IMG/VR virus record: IMGVR_UViG_3300030110_002889
Span: 1 to 21,912 of that record
Source of the DNA: a virus
DNA length: 21,912 nt
Strand: one strand, 5' to 3'
How positions within the stretch are numbered: the first letter of the stretch is position 1; every line of letters begins with the position of its first letter. Shown here in pieces: positions 7,269 through 13,248 of this stretch. The notes beneath the pieces are model-generated. The model ran no database searches, was not told where the DNA came from, and saw only the letters and a list, made by a program, of their open reading frames with translations. Made by a program: the position numbers and the translations under genes.

Positions 7269-7961
7269 ATGCCTGCAGAATCTGCAAACATAGTACAAAT
7301 CGACGGCTCTAGCGCTGTCACAGAAACTTCTACCGTCAATAAAGGCGGGGTAGTTCGTCACGGAGGCAATGTAGCTTCCGACCGTAATCTAACTTCTAAA
7401 GACATCGGAACTTTGTCTGCCGCTAGTGATGTTGTTGGTTCAACAGCTGTATCTGGTACAAACGTAACCCGTTCGGTAACTGGAGACAATCCTACTTTTG
7501 GCATGAACAAAGCTGACGCTCAAGTTAGAATGGTTGGTAACGTAAACTACGACGCCACAACTAGCAATAGAAACGGATTTACTGTTGCTGGAGAAAGCGT
7601 AACAGCCCTTAGAGGTGGAGCTTCTGATTTTGGTCAAAGAAGAAATGTTGCTAGTGTAACTCAAGTTAGAACTGTGCATACCGCAGAAGCCATCAGAGAT
7701 GGCCTATGGAATGAATTCGGTATTGCCGGACAGCGCAACCAGTGGGAATCAGCACCTACAACCAGTACATCTGGAGTGTGGGACTTGGCTGAAAACAACG
7801 CTGCTGCTGCTGATGATGACCATGCTGCTAAAAGCACTATGGGTCGTCCAGACCAAAGCGGTGGTTCTATTACGATTCATCATGGTAGACTTGGGAAACC
7901 AACTAACAGCGATGATGATTCCAATATGGTTTACAAAGCCAAACATGGAACTACTTCTTAA
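7269..7961 (+). CDS. probable abundant virion (structural) protein, Ser/Thr/Ala/Gly-rich
   Basis: 230 residues rich in Ser, Thr, Ala, Gly, Val and Asn, with no cysteine and no catalytic motif. Repeated short beta-type segments (for example GTLSAASDVVGSTAVSGTNV, 47-66) suggest a surface or decoration protein. Codon use differs from its neighbours: arginine is often CGT or CGC instead of AGA, and GGT and GCT are common, as in heavily expressed genes. The ribosome binding site is the strongest in the window and a sharp terminator follows. Together these support a major or minor virion component, for instance a head decoration protein, a fibre-like protein or a scaffold. I do not recognise the family, so the role is inferred from composition and expression signals. 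Confidence 0.6.
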   Translation: MPAESANIVQIDGSSAVTETSTVNKGGVVRHGGNVASDRNLTSKDIGTLSAASDVVGSTAVSGTNVTRSVTGDNPTFGMNKADAQVRMVGNVNYDATTSNRNGFTVAGESVTALRGGASDFGQRRNVASVTQVRTVHTAEAIRDGLWNEFGIAGQRNQWESAPTTSTSGVWDLAENNAAAADDDHAAKSTMGRPDQSGGSITIHHGRLGKPTNSDDDSNMVYKAKHGTTS

Positions 7962-7971
7962 TTTACTTTCG

Positions 7972-8009
7972 GCTGAGCGGGCGAAAGCCCGCCAGCTTTA
8001 TATTTTTTT
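7972..8009 (+). terminator. rho-independent terminator after the structural gene
   Basis: A ten-pair stem, 7972-7982 against 7987-7996 with one bulged A, closes a GAAA tetraloop with the core GCGGGC/GCCCGC. It is followed by TTTATATTTTTTT up to 8009. The next gene's ribosome site (AAAGGA) starts only about four bases later, so the membrane-protein genes probably depend on read-through. Confidence 0.85.
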
Positions 8010-8024
8010 AAAGGAAAATGAAAA

Positions 8025-8213
8025 ATGGAAAAGCTTAAAAACTTAGTGAAGTCACGAAGATTTTGGGTAGCAATCGCAGGTGTTGTAATTGCTGTTTCGG
8101 ATGCTCTCGGACTAGGACTTTCTCCTGAGATGGTAACCAACCTTGTTGTAGTTGGTGCATCTTGGATTGTAGGTGAGTCTCTACGTTCGTCTGATTCAAT
8201 CACTACAGACTAG
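8025..8213 (+). CDS. small two-helix membrane protein (holin-like candidate)
   Basis: 62 residues. A short basic N-terminus (MEKLKNLVKSRR) precedes a hydrophobic helix at about 13-31 (FWVAIAGVVIAVSDALGLGL). A short turn with SPE leads to a second hydrophobic stretch at about 36-51 (MVTNLVVVGASWIVG) and a polar tail. This size and topology match small phage membrane proteins including class II holins, but also other inner-membrane peptides, so holin is only a candidate. AAAGGAAAA precedes the start at good spacing. It is the first of four consecutive genes for membrane or exported proteins. Confidence 0.65.
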   Translation: MEKLKNLVKSRRFWVAIAGVVIAVSDALGLGLSPEMVTNLVVVGASWIVGESLRSSDSITTD

Positions 8214-8224
8214 AAGGTGTAAAT

Positions 8225-8506
8225 ATGCCTTTGTTTAAAAACAAAAAGAACAAAGAGGACAAAGAAGCTGAAAAGCAGGAAAAAGTTGATAGCAAGAAAG
8301 AGAAAACTTCAGATAGAAGAAGCTATAGAATTGAAAAAATTCAGGCTTTGAAAGAAAAAGCTCTAGCTGTTGCAACCAAAAGAAAATGGTTGGTGTTTCT
8401 GCTAGGCCTAGGTCTTGTCATATACTTCGTTGTATCAAGCGGAGGTATGGGTGGGGTTGGGCCAATCTTGGAAAAAGTAAAAGGATTTTTTGGATTTGCT
8501 GCGTAA
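8225..8506 (+). CDS. single-pass membrane protein with long charged N-terminus
   Basis: 93 residues. Residues 1-54 are highly charged (KNKKNKEDKEAEKQEKVDSK at 5-24) and probably form a cytoplasmic helix or coiled coil. Residues 55-72 are a transmembrane helix (WLVFLLGLGLVIYFVVSS). They are followed by a Gly-rich hinge (GGMGGVG) and an amphipathic tail (ILEKVKGFFGFAA). GAAGGTG lies at good distance before the ATG, and the gene starts 11 bases after the previous stop. Possible roles are a lysis accessory such as a holin or spanin-like factor, or a membrane anchor for its neighbours. The family is not recognised. A weak AT-rich hairpin follows its stop. Confidence 0.6.
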   Translation: MPLFKNKKNKEDKEAEKQEKVDSKKEKTSDRRSYRIEKIQALKEKALAVATKRKWLVFLLGLGLVIYFVVSSGGMGGVGPILEKVKGFFGFAA

Positions 8507-8544
8507 GGATTAGTACAAACTAATACTTTTTATAAGTTAGCAAA

Positions 8545-9138
8545 ATGAATAGACGCTATTTCTTTGTAAGTGGCGTGGCAACTTTTTTTATTTCTTTACC
8601 CTTTTTACAAAGCCCAAAAGCTATGGAGTGTTGCATGGAAGGCACAAAAGGCAACTGGGCTATAAAAGACCTCTCTTATTATTTTCTTAAATGGGACAAA
8701 GAAGATATGTCCTATGAAGACTGGTGCTCCGAATGGGTCGCTGGTTTTGAGAGCTGGTCTGATGTTTGCGATTTGAATTTCTCAAGGACTCGGGAGCTTC
8801 ATTCCGCAAATATTATAATATCATGCAATGCAGATAAAAAGCACGGGTTTGGCGAGAAGGCTGGCACATTAGCTAGAGCGCAGTTTCCCGAAAAAGATTA
8901 TTCCGGCAGTGTATTGATATGGACAGATGTTTACGAGGACTGGATAGTCCGTGCTTCAAATGAAGAAGGTATTATTCTTCAGGCCGTCGCTGCCCACGAG
9001 ATAGGACACGCTTTAGGACTAAAACATTCCAAGAACAAAGGTTCTTTAATGTACCCTAGATATAATCCATCTATAATAAAGCCTCAAGAGGAAGATATAG
9101 CTAGGATAGAAACCCTTTATAAATCAACAGGAGTCTAA
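8545..9138 (+). CDS. matrixin-type (M10-like) zinc metalloprotease, exported
   Basis: 197 residues. A basic, hydrophobic N-terminus (MNRRYFFVSGVATFFISLPF, 1-20) looks like a signal peptide, with possible cleavage near 26 (SPKA). The mature part is a compact matrixin catalytic domain: FESWSDVCDLNF (68-79) is the usual matrixin helix; GTLARAQFPE (107-116) is the calcium/zinc loop region; HEIGHALGLKH (151-161) is the HExxHxxGxxH zinc site with catalytic Glu152; and LMYPRY (168-173) supplies the Met-turn (Met169). No PRCGVPD cysteine-switch propeptide or hemopexin domain is present. The enzyme would cleave proteins outside the cytoplasm, such as periplasmic, S-layer or surface proteins. The Shine-Dalgarno signal is weak. 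It sits between membrane-protein genes, which suggests a role in lysis, entry or envelope remodelling. Confidence 0.85.
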   Translation: MNRRYFFVSGVATFFISLPFLQSPKAMECCMEGTKGNWAIKDLSYYFLKWDKEDMSYEDWCSEWVAGFESWSDVCDLNFSRTRELHSANIIISCNADKKHGFGEKAGTLARAQFPEKDYSGSVLIWTDVYEDWIVRASNEEGIILQAVAAHEIGHALGLKHSKNKGSLMYPRYNPSIIKPQEEDIARIETLYKSTGV

Positions 9139-9139
9139 A

Positions 9140-9352
9140 ATGACTGATAAGAAAAAACCAAAAAGAAAATTGTTTATTATACTAGCGATTGTAGCCGCCG
9201 CCCTATTTGTCACATCGGACAAAGGTAAAGAAATCATTGCCAAATATACTGGCAATGCAGATGTCGTTGCTACTGAATGCACGGAAGAAGGTTGCGGACC
9301 TGAGTGCCTTGTTGACGATAGCAATTGTGGTTGCGCTGCTTGTACCAGCTAA
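9140..9352 (+). CDS. small membrane-anchored or secreted cysteine-rich peptide
   Basis: 70 residues. A basic start (MTDKKKPKRK) leads into one hydrophobic helix (LFIILAIVAAALFV, 11-24). A short linker is followed by an acidic tail with six cysteines at 47, 52, 56, 63, 65 and 68, spaced C-x4-C-x3-C-x6-C-x-C-x2-C. The tail would lie outside the cytoplasm and could form three disulfides or bind metal. A strong AGGAG lies six bases before the start. The gene begins one base after the metalloprotease stop and ends at a terminator, so the two are surely co-expressed. It could be a partner, substrate or inhibitor of the protease, or a lysis peptide. The family is not recognised. Confidence 0.65.
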   Translation: MTDKKKPKRKLFIILAIVAAALFVTSDKGKEIIAKYTGNADVVATECTEEGCGPECLVDDSNCGCAACTS

Positions 9353-9375
9353 GTAAATAATTCAACTTTGCCACA

Positions 9376-9417
9376 GTGCGTTAGTGTGATAGAATACCAT
9401 GCTAGCGCACTTTTTTT
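9376..9417 (+). terminator. rho-independent terminator ending the membrane/protease module
   Basis: GTGCGTTAG (9376-9384) pairs with CTAGCGCAC (9402-9410), nine pairs with one G-U, and is followed by seven T at 9411-9417. It lies 23 bases after the stop of the cysteine-rich peptide gene. Confidence 0.85.
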
Positions 9418-9428
9418 ATCTTTCATCT

Positions 9429-9458
9429 AGCAACTTTTACACGGTGTATTAGATAGTA
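9429..9458 (+). promoter_or_regulatory. promoter-like repeat in the non-coding segment before nrdA
   Basis: AGCAACTTTT (9429-9438) followed by CGGTGTATTA (9442-9451) and TAGTA. AGCAACTTTT is also found at 5059-5068, where a TATAATAT follows, and CGGTGTATTA also occurs at 7190-7199. The shared pieces could be a phage-specific promoter. No standard -35/-10 pair is seen, so this is tentative. Confidence 0.25.
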
Positions 9459-9500
9459 GCTGGGACATAAAGAAGCGCAAATAAAATTTGTTTAAGCTAA

Positions 9501-9667
9501 AGCGACACACTCTCGGCACATAAAAATTACATAAGTATGGTTTTAACATTAAAAAAATTGCAGCATGTTTTGGCTGAAAAAAACCTTAACCAAACCTTAT
9601 CTTTTGTAAATCAAACGTGTCGCTAAATACATTACGACCCTGCTCCCCAGTGGAGTAGGGTCTTTTT
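9501..9667 (+). ncRNA. candidate structured non-coding RNA or leader between two terminators
   Basis: The roughly 270 bases between the terminator at 9376-9417 and nrdA hold no convincing open frame. AGCGACAC (9501-9508) is the exact complement of GTGTCGCT (9617-9624), which would close a domain of about 108 bases. GGTTTT (9539-9544) can pair with AAAACC (9580-9585), and AAACCTTA is directly repeated at 9582-9589 and 9593-9600 within a base. The domain ends directly before the hairpin at 9636-9667. This fits either a small phage RNA with its own terminator or an attenuated leader of the nrd operon. There is no similarity to a known RNA that I can name, and no tRNA is seen. Confidence 0.3.
9636..9667 (+). 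terminator. terminator or attenuator hairpin directly before nrdA
   Basis: GACCCTGCTCC (9636-9646) pairs with GGAGTAGGGTC (9652-9662), eleven pairs including one G-U, around a CCAGT loop, followed by TTTTT (9663-9667). The nrdA ribosome site AAGGA begins about five bases later and the ATG at 9688. There is no room for a promoter in between, so transcription of nrdA must pass through this hairpin. Confidence 0.8.
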
Positions 9668-9687
9668 CTGTAAGGAACTTACGAGCA

Positions 9688-12123
9688 ATGACGGACATCA
9701 AGGTTAAGAAGAGAAACGGGCGACTAGAAGAAATAAATCTTGATAAGATTAACAAATGTGTAGAAAGAGCGTGTCAAGGCCTCATGGAAGTTTCTGCTAG
9801 TGAGGTCGTCCTTGATGCAAGCCTTCAGCTTTACAACAAAATAACGACAGCAGAGATAGACAAAGCTTTAATAATGTCTGCTCGCTCAAAGATTGAAAAA
9901 GAGCCTAACTACTCTTATGTAGCGGCTAGGATGCTTTTAAATAATCTGTACAAAGAAGCGTTTGGTCAGACGGTGGACTCAGTCATAGCACACGAGCTGT
10001 GCAAGACAAACTTTGTAAAGAATATCAAAGTCCTCGTTAAACAAGGTCTGTTGGATGAGAGAATGCTTGAATACGACTTAGAGCTACTTTCAGAAAACAT
10101 AGATATAGAAAGAGATAAAAGCTTCAAGTATCTTGGAATTCAAACTCTATATGATAGATACTTCATTCACATAGAAGGCCGCAGGATGGAGACTCCTCAA
10201 GCTTTTTATATGAGAGTAGCGATGGGTCTTTCTCTTCAAGAAGATAACAAAGAGGAAAAGGCTATTGAGTTCTACAATATGATGTCAACCTTTAGATACT
10301 CTCCCTCGACGCCAACGCTTTTTAATAGCGGAACAAGACATTCACAGTTGTCATCTTGCTATCTAAGCACAGTGCATGATTCTATAGATGGCATATTTGG
10401 CACTATTCATAATCAAGCAAGGCTATCAAAATATGCAGGAGGGCTAGGTGTTGATTGGACTGCTGTTAGGTCTACTGGTTCTTACATTAAAGGTACGAAC
10501 GGTCAATCATCTGGCCTAATTCCTTGGTTAAAAATATTTAATGACACCTTGGTTGGAGTGAATCAGGGAGGCAAGAGGAAGGGCGCTGGCTGCTCTTATC
10601 TTGAACCTTGGCACATAGACGTTGAAGACTTTCTAGATTTGAGAAAGAATACTGGCGATGACAGGAGACGATGCCATGATATGAATACAGCTTTGTGGAT
10701 GTGTGACGACTTCATAAAAGCAGCACAAAAAGACTCAGACTGGTATCTGTTTGACCCATCTGAGTTCCCTGAGCTACATGAAAAATATGCAAATGATTTT
10801 AGTAGAGAATATAAGAAAGCAAAGAAAGCCGCCGAAGAAGGCAATGTCAAAAACTTTAGAGTAGTTTCCGCAAAAGAACTTTGGAAGAAGATGTTAAAGT
10901 CGCTTTATGAGACTGGTCATCCTTGGATTACATTCAAAGACCCCTCAAATATAAGATACAGTAACAAGCATGAAGGGGTTGTTCACTCATCAAATCTTTG
11001 CACAGAAATACTCCTTCATACAAAAGCAACAGAATACCAAGATGGCGAAGTTGTTGATGTTGGAGAAACAGCTGTATGTAACTTGGCCAGTGTTAACTTA
11101 GAGAATCATATTAAAGTTAGAACTTTAGACTGGAAGAAGCTACAAGAAACTGTCGAGGTTGCGGTTAGAGGGTTAGACAATGTTATTGATATAAACTTTT
11201 ATCCGACTAAAGAGGCTAGAAATTCTAACTTGAGACATAGACCTGTTGGCCTAGGTATCATGGGCACACATGGCATGCTGCACAAGCTTGGTATTACTTA
11301 TGATTCACAAGAAGCAATTGACTTGTGTGGCAAAATTCAAGAGTTTATCTCTTATCATGCAATATTGACATCGTCAAAGATAGCAAAAGAGAAAGGTCAT
11401 TATGAGTCATACGAACACTCTGAATGGAGCTATGGCAATCTTCCAGTTGACACTTACTGTAGACTAATGAAACATAGAGGGCATAAAGATGTTATCGCTT
11501 CGGACTTAGAGACTATGGATTGGTCTAAGGTCAGAGAGCATATAGCTTTACACGGAATGAGAAACTCAAACGTGATGGCAATTGCACCGACAGCAACAAT
11601 CTCTTATATACAAGGTTGCTCACAGTCAATAGAGCCTGACTACTCTGTTCTTTTTGTATACTCAACATTAAGCGGTGAGTTTACAATGATAAACGAACAT
11701 TTTGTAGAAGCAGCAAAGAAGAAAGGAATTTGGTGCCAACAGCTAATTGATGCCTTGAAAGCTGCAGACGGAGATGTTATGGCTATAGACTTACCGAAAG
11801 ATATACAGCAGAAATTCAAAACTGCGTTTGATGTAAGTGCAGATAGCTTAATATCGGCAGCTGCGTCCCGTCAAATATGGATTGATATGGGACAATCTTT
11901 TAATCTATATAACAAGGGCACCAGTCTTAAATATCTTAATGACATATACACAAACTGTTGGGAGCAAGGTTTAAAGACAACCTACTATTTAAGAAGTAAG
12001 TCTGCAACTAGAGTAGAAAAATCTACAGTAGAGGAATCTGTCAAAGAAGAACAAATAAAAGATTCATTAGAGGGTGTCAAAGCTTGTGCAATAAATGACC
12101 CGGATTGCGAGAGTTGCCAATGA
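9688..12123 (+). CDS. nrdA: class I ribonucleotide reductase large (alpha) subunit
   Basis: 811 residues. NrdA reduces ribonucleoside diphosphates to deoxy forms using a radical delivered from NrdB, supplying dNTP precursors for phage replication. Residues 1-92 resemble an ATP-cone (IKVKKRNGRLEEINLDKI near 4-21), the allosteric activity site. The catalytic set is complete: Cys224 (LSSCYLS), NLCTE at 436-440 with Cys438 and Glu440, and Cys464 (VCNLASVNL). PTATISYIQGCSQSIEPDYS is the conserved phosphate-binding loop. A Tyr-Tyr pair occurs in TYYLRS for radical transfer, and a C-terminal redox pair in CESC (Cys807, Cys810) accepts electrons from thioredoxin or glutaredoxin. AAGGA lies eleven bases before the ATG. 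The stop overlaps the next small gene (ATGA). Confidence 0.97.
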   Translation: MTDIKVKKRNGRLEEINLDKINKCVERACQGLMEVSASEVVLDASLQLYNKITTAEIDKALIMSARSKIEKEPNYSYVAARMLLNNLYKEAFGQTVDSVIAHELCKTNFVKNIKVLVKQGLLDERMLEYDLELLSENIDIERDKSFKYLGIQTLYDRYFIHIEGRRMETPQAFYMRVAMGLSLQEDNKEEKAIEFYNMMSTFRYSPSTPTLFNSGTRHSQLSSCYLSTVHDSIDGIFGTIHNQARLSKYAGGLGVDWTAVRSTGSYIKGTNGQSSGLIPWLKIFNDTLVGVNQGGKRKGAGCSYLEPWHIDVEDFLDLRKNTGDDRRRCHDMNTALWMCDDFIKAAQKDSDWYLFDPSEFPELHEKYANDFSREYKKAKKAAEEGNVKNFRVVSAKELWKKMLKSLYETGHPWITFKDPSNIRYSNKHEGVVHSSNLCTEILLHTKATEYQDGEVVDVGETAVCNLASVNLENHIKVRTLDWKKLQETVEVAVRGLDNVIDINFYPTKEARNSNLRHRPVGLGIMGTHGMLHKLGITYDSQEAIDLCGKIQEFISYHAILTSSKIAKEKGHYESYEHSEWSYGNLPVDTYCRLMKHRGHKDVIASDLETMDWSKVREHIALHGMRNSNVMAIAPTATISYIQGCSQSIEPDYSVLFVYSTLSGEFTMINEHFVEAAKKKGIWCQQLIDALKAADGDVMAIDLPKDIQQKFKTAFDVSADSLISAAASRQIWIDMGQSFNLYNKGTSLKYLNDIYTNCWEQGLKTTYYLRSKSATRVEKSTVEESVKEEQIKDSLEGVKACAINDPDCESCQ

Positions 12124-12254
12124 GATTTATTGAGACTAGACAATCTAATACATCCCCTCTAAAATACGTTCTAGAACTTAAACCGGAAGAAGCGGAAAAA
12201 GTAAAAGACCTCCTGCAAAAAATTATTGAGAGACTAGGAAATGAAAAAAAGTAA
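12120..12254 (+). CDS. 44-residue protein encoded in the nrdA-nrdB junction
   Basis: An ATG at 12120 overlaps the nrdA stop as ATGA and opens a 44-codon frame ending in TAA at 12252-12254, fourteen bases inside nrdB. The product begins MRFIETRQSNTSPLKYVLEL and ends as a charged amphipathic helix (KPEEAEKVKDLLQKIIERLG). The tight four-base overlap is the same coupling style used by proven gene pairs here, and the frame fills the 117-base gap between nrdA and nrdB almost exactly. It could be a small subunit or regulator of the reductase, or a leader for nrdB translation. There is no family I can name. The frame is well supported by layout; the function is unknown. Confidence 0.6.
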   Translation: MRFIETRQSNTSPLKYVLELKPEEAEKVKDLLQKIIERLGNEKK

Positions 12255-13248
12255 AGAAATAATTTCAGACAAAGTAGCAGTTGTGAACCAAATCCTACCA
12301 CATGTAAATAAATGGGCTTGGGATTTATTTATTGATGGCGCGGCTAATAACTGGATGCCAACAGAGGTTTCTATGGCTAAAGATATTGAGCAGTGGAAAA
12401 GTGGGGTGTTATCTGAAAATGAAAAGTTGGTAGTCAAAAGATGTCTAGGATTCTTTGCTGGCAGCGAGTCTCTAGTAGCCAACAATCTGCTGTTGTCTAT
12501 ATTTAAATTTGTAACTGATGCTGAGTGCAGACAATATATTCTTAGACAGGCATACGAAGAAAGCCTACACAATCTAACCGTTGTTTATTGCTGCGACTCT
12601 TTGAGCTTAGATATAGACGAGGTTTATCAAGCGCATATGTCTGTGCCAAGTATAAAATCAAAAGATGATTTTCTAATCGAGATATCAACCGATATCAACA
12701 GGCCAGACTTCAATATAAATACACTGGAAGGCAAAAGAGAATTTTTAAGGAACATGATAACTTACTATGTTATCTGCGAAGGAATATTCTTCTACTCAGG
12801 CTTTGCTATGCTATTATCTTTTAATAGGCAGAACAAGCTACCGGGAGTTGGAGAACAAATTCAGTATACACTGAGGGATGAAAGCCTACATATCAAGTTT
12901 GGTACCACTTTAATCAATAAGATTAGAGAGGACAACCCAAAGATATGGACTAAAGCTTTTGAGGCTGAAACAATAAAGCATATCAATAAAGCTATGGAGC
13001 TTGAAATACAATATGCAAAGGATGTTCTGCCCAATGGAATCTTAGGATTAAATTCGGAGATGTTTATAGAGTATATGTCATTCATTGCCAATAGACGACT
13101 TACGAACTTGGGTATTGATTCTCCTTATAAAGACTCAAAGAACCCGTTTCCTTGGATGAGTGAAATCATAGACTTAGAAAAGTGTAAAAACTTTTTTGAG
13201 ACTAGAGTTACTGAATATCAAGTCGCAAATATAGAAGATGATTTTTAA
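12241..13248 (+). CDS. nrdB: class I ribonucleotide reductase small (beta) subunit, class Ic-like without radical tyrosine
   Basis: 335 residues. NrdB holds a two-metal centre that starts the radical used by NrdA. All six metal ligands are visible: Glu76 (AGSESLVANN), Glu107 and His110 (EESLH), Glu180 (ICEGIFF), Glu214 and His217 (RDESLH). The residue four after His110, which is the radical Tyr in standard class Ia enzymes and Phe in the Chlamydia class Ic enzyme, is Val114 (HNLTV). The surrounding sequence (WMPTEVSMAKDIEQWKS, GFFAGSESLVANN, LRQAYEESLH) resembles the Chlamydia-type R2, so a Mn/Fe or other metal-based oxidant is likely. Tyr116 is nearby but out of register. The C-terminal tail has the Tyr (TEYQ) needed for radical transfer to NrdA. 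It overlaps the small gene before it, and its stop overlaps phoH (TAATG). Confidence 0.95.
   Translation: MKKSKEIISDKVAVVNQILPHVNKWAWDLFIDGAANNWMPTEVSMAKDIEQWKSGVLSENEKLVVKRCLGFFAGSESLVANNLLLSIFKFVTDAECRQYILRQAYEESLHNLTVVYCCDSLSLDIDEVYQAHMSVPSIKSKDDFLIEISTDINRPDFNINTLEGKREFLRNMITYYVICEGIFFYSGFAMLLSFNRQNKLPGVGEQIQYTLRDESLHIKFGTTLINKIREDNPKIWTKAFEAETIKHINKAMELEIQYAKDVLPNGILGLNSEMFIEYMSFIANRRLTNLGIDSPYKDSKNPFPWMSEIIDLEKCKNFFETRVTEYQVANIEDDF

Noticed and set aside
7699-8046. + strand frame spanning the end of the structural gene and the terminator
   Set aside because: It overlaps the better supported structural gene and reads through a strong terminator hairpin; it has no ribosome site.
8509-8524. 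ATTAGT/ACTAAT hairpin followed by CTTTTT as a terminator
   Set aside because: Six A-T-rich pairs are too weak to call a terminator; it may only affect spacing before the metalloprotease gene.
8545-8580. Twin-arginine signal in the metalloprotease (NRRYFF)
   Set aside because: The RR is present, but the rest of the Tat consensus and a typical h-region are not convincing; a general signal peptide is the safer reading.
9418-9687. tRNA, CRISPR repeats or a replication origin in the non-coding segment
   Set aside because: No cloverleaf with a T-loop is visible, there is no spaced repeat array, and the single direct repeat AAACCTTA is too little to call an origin.
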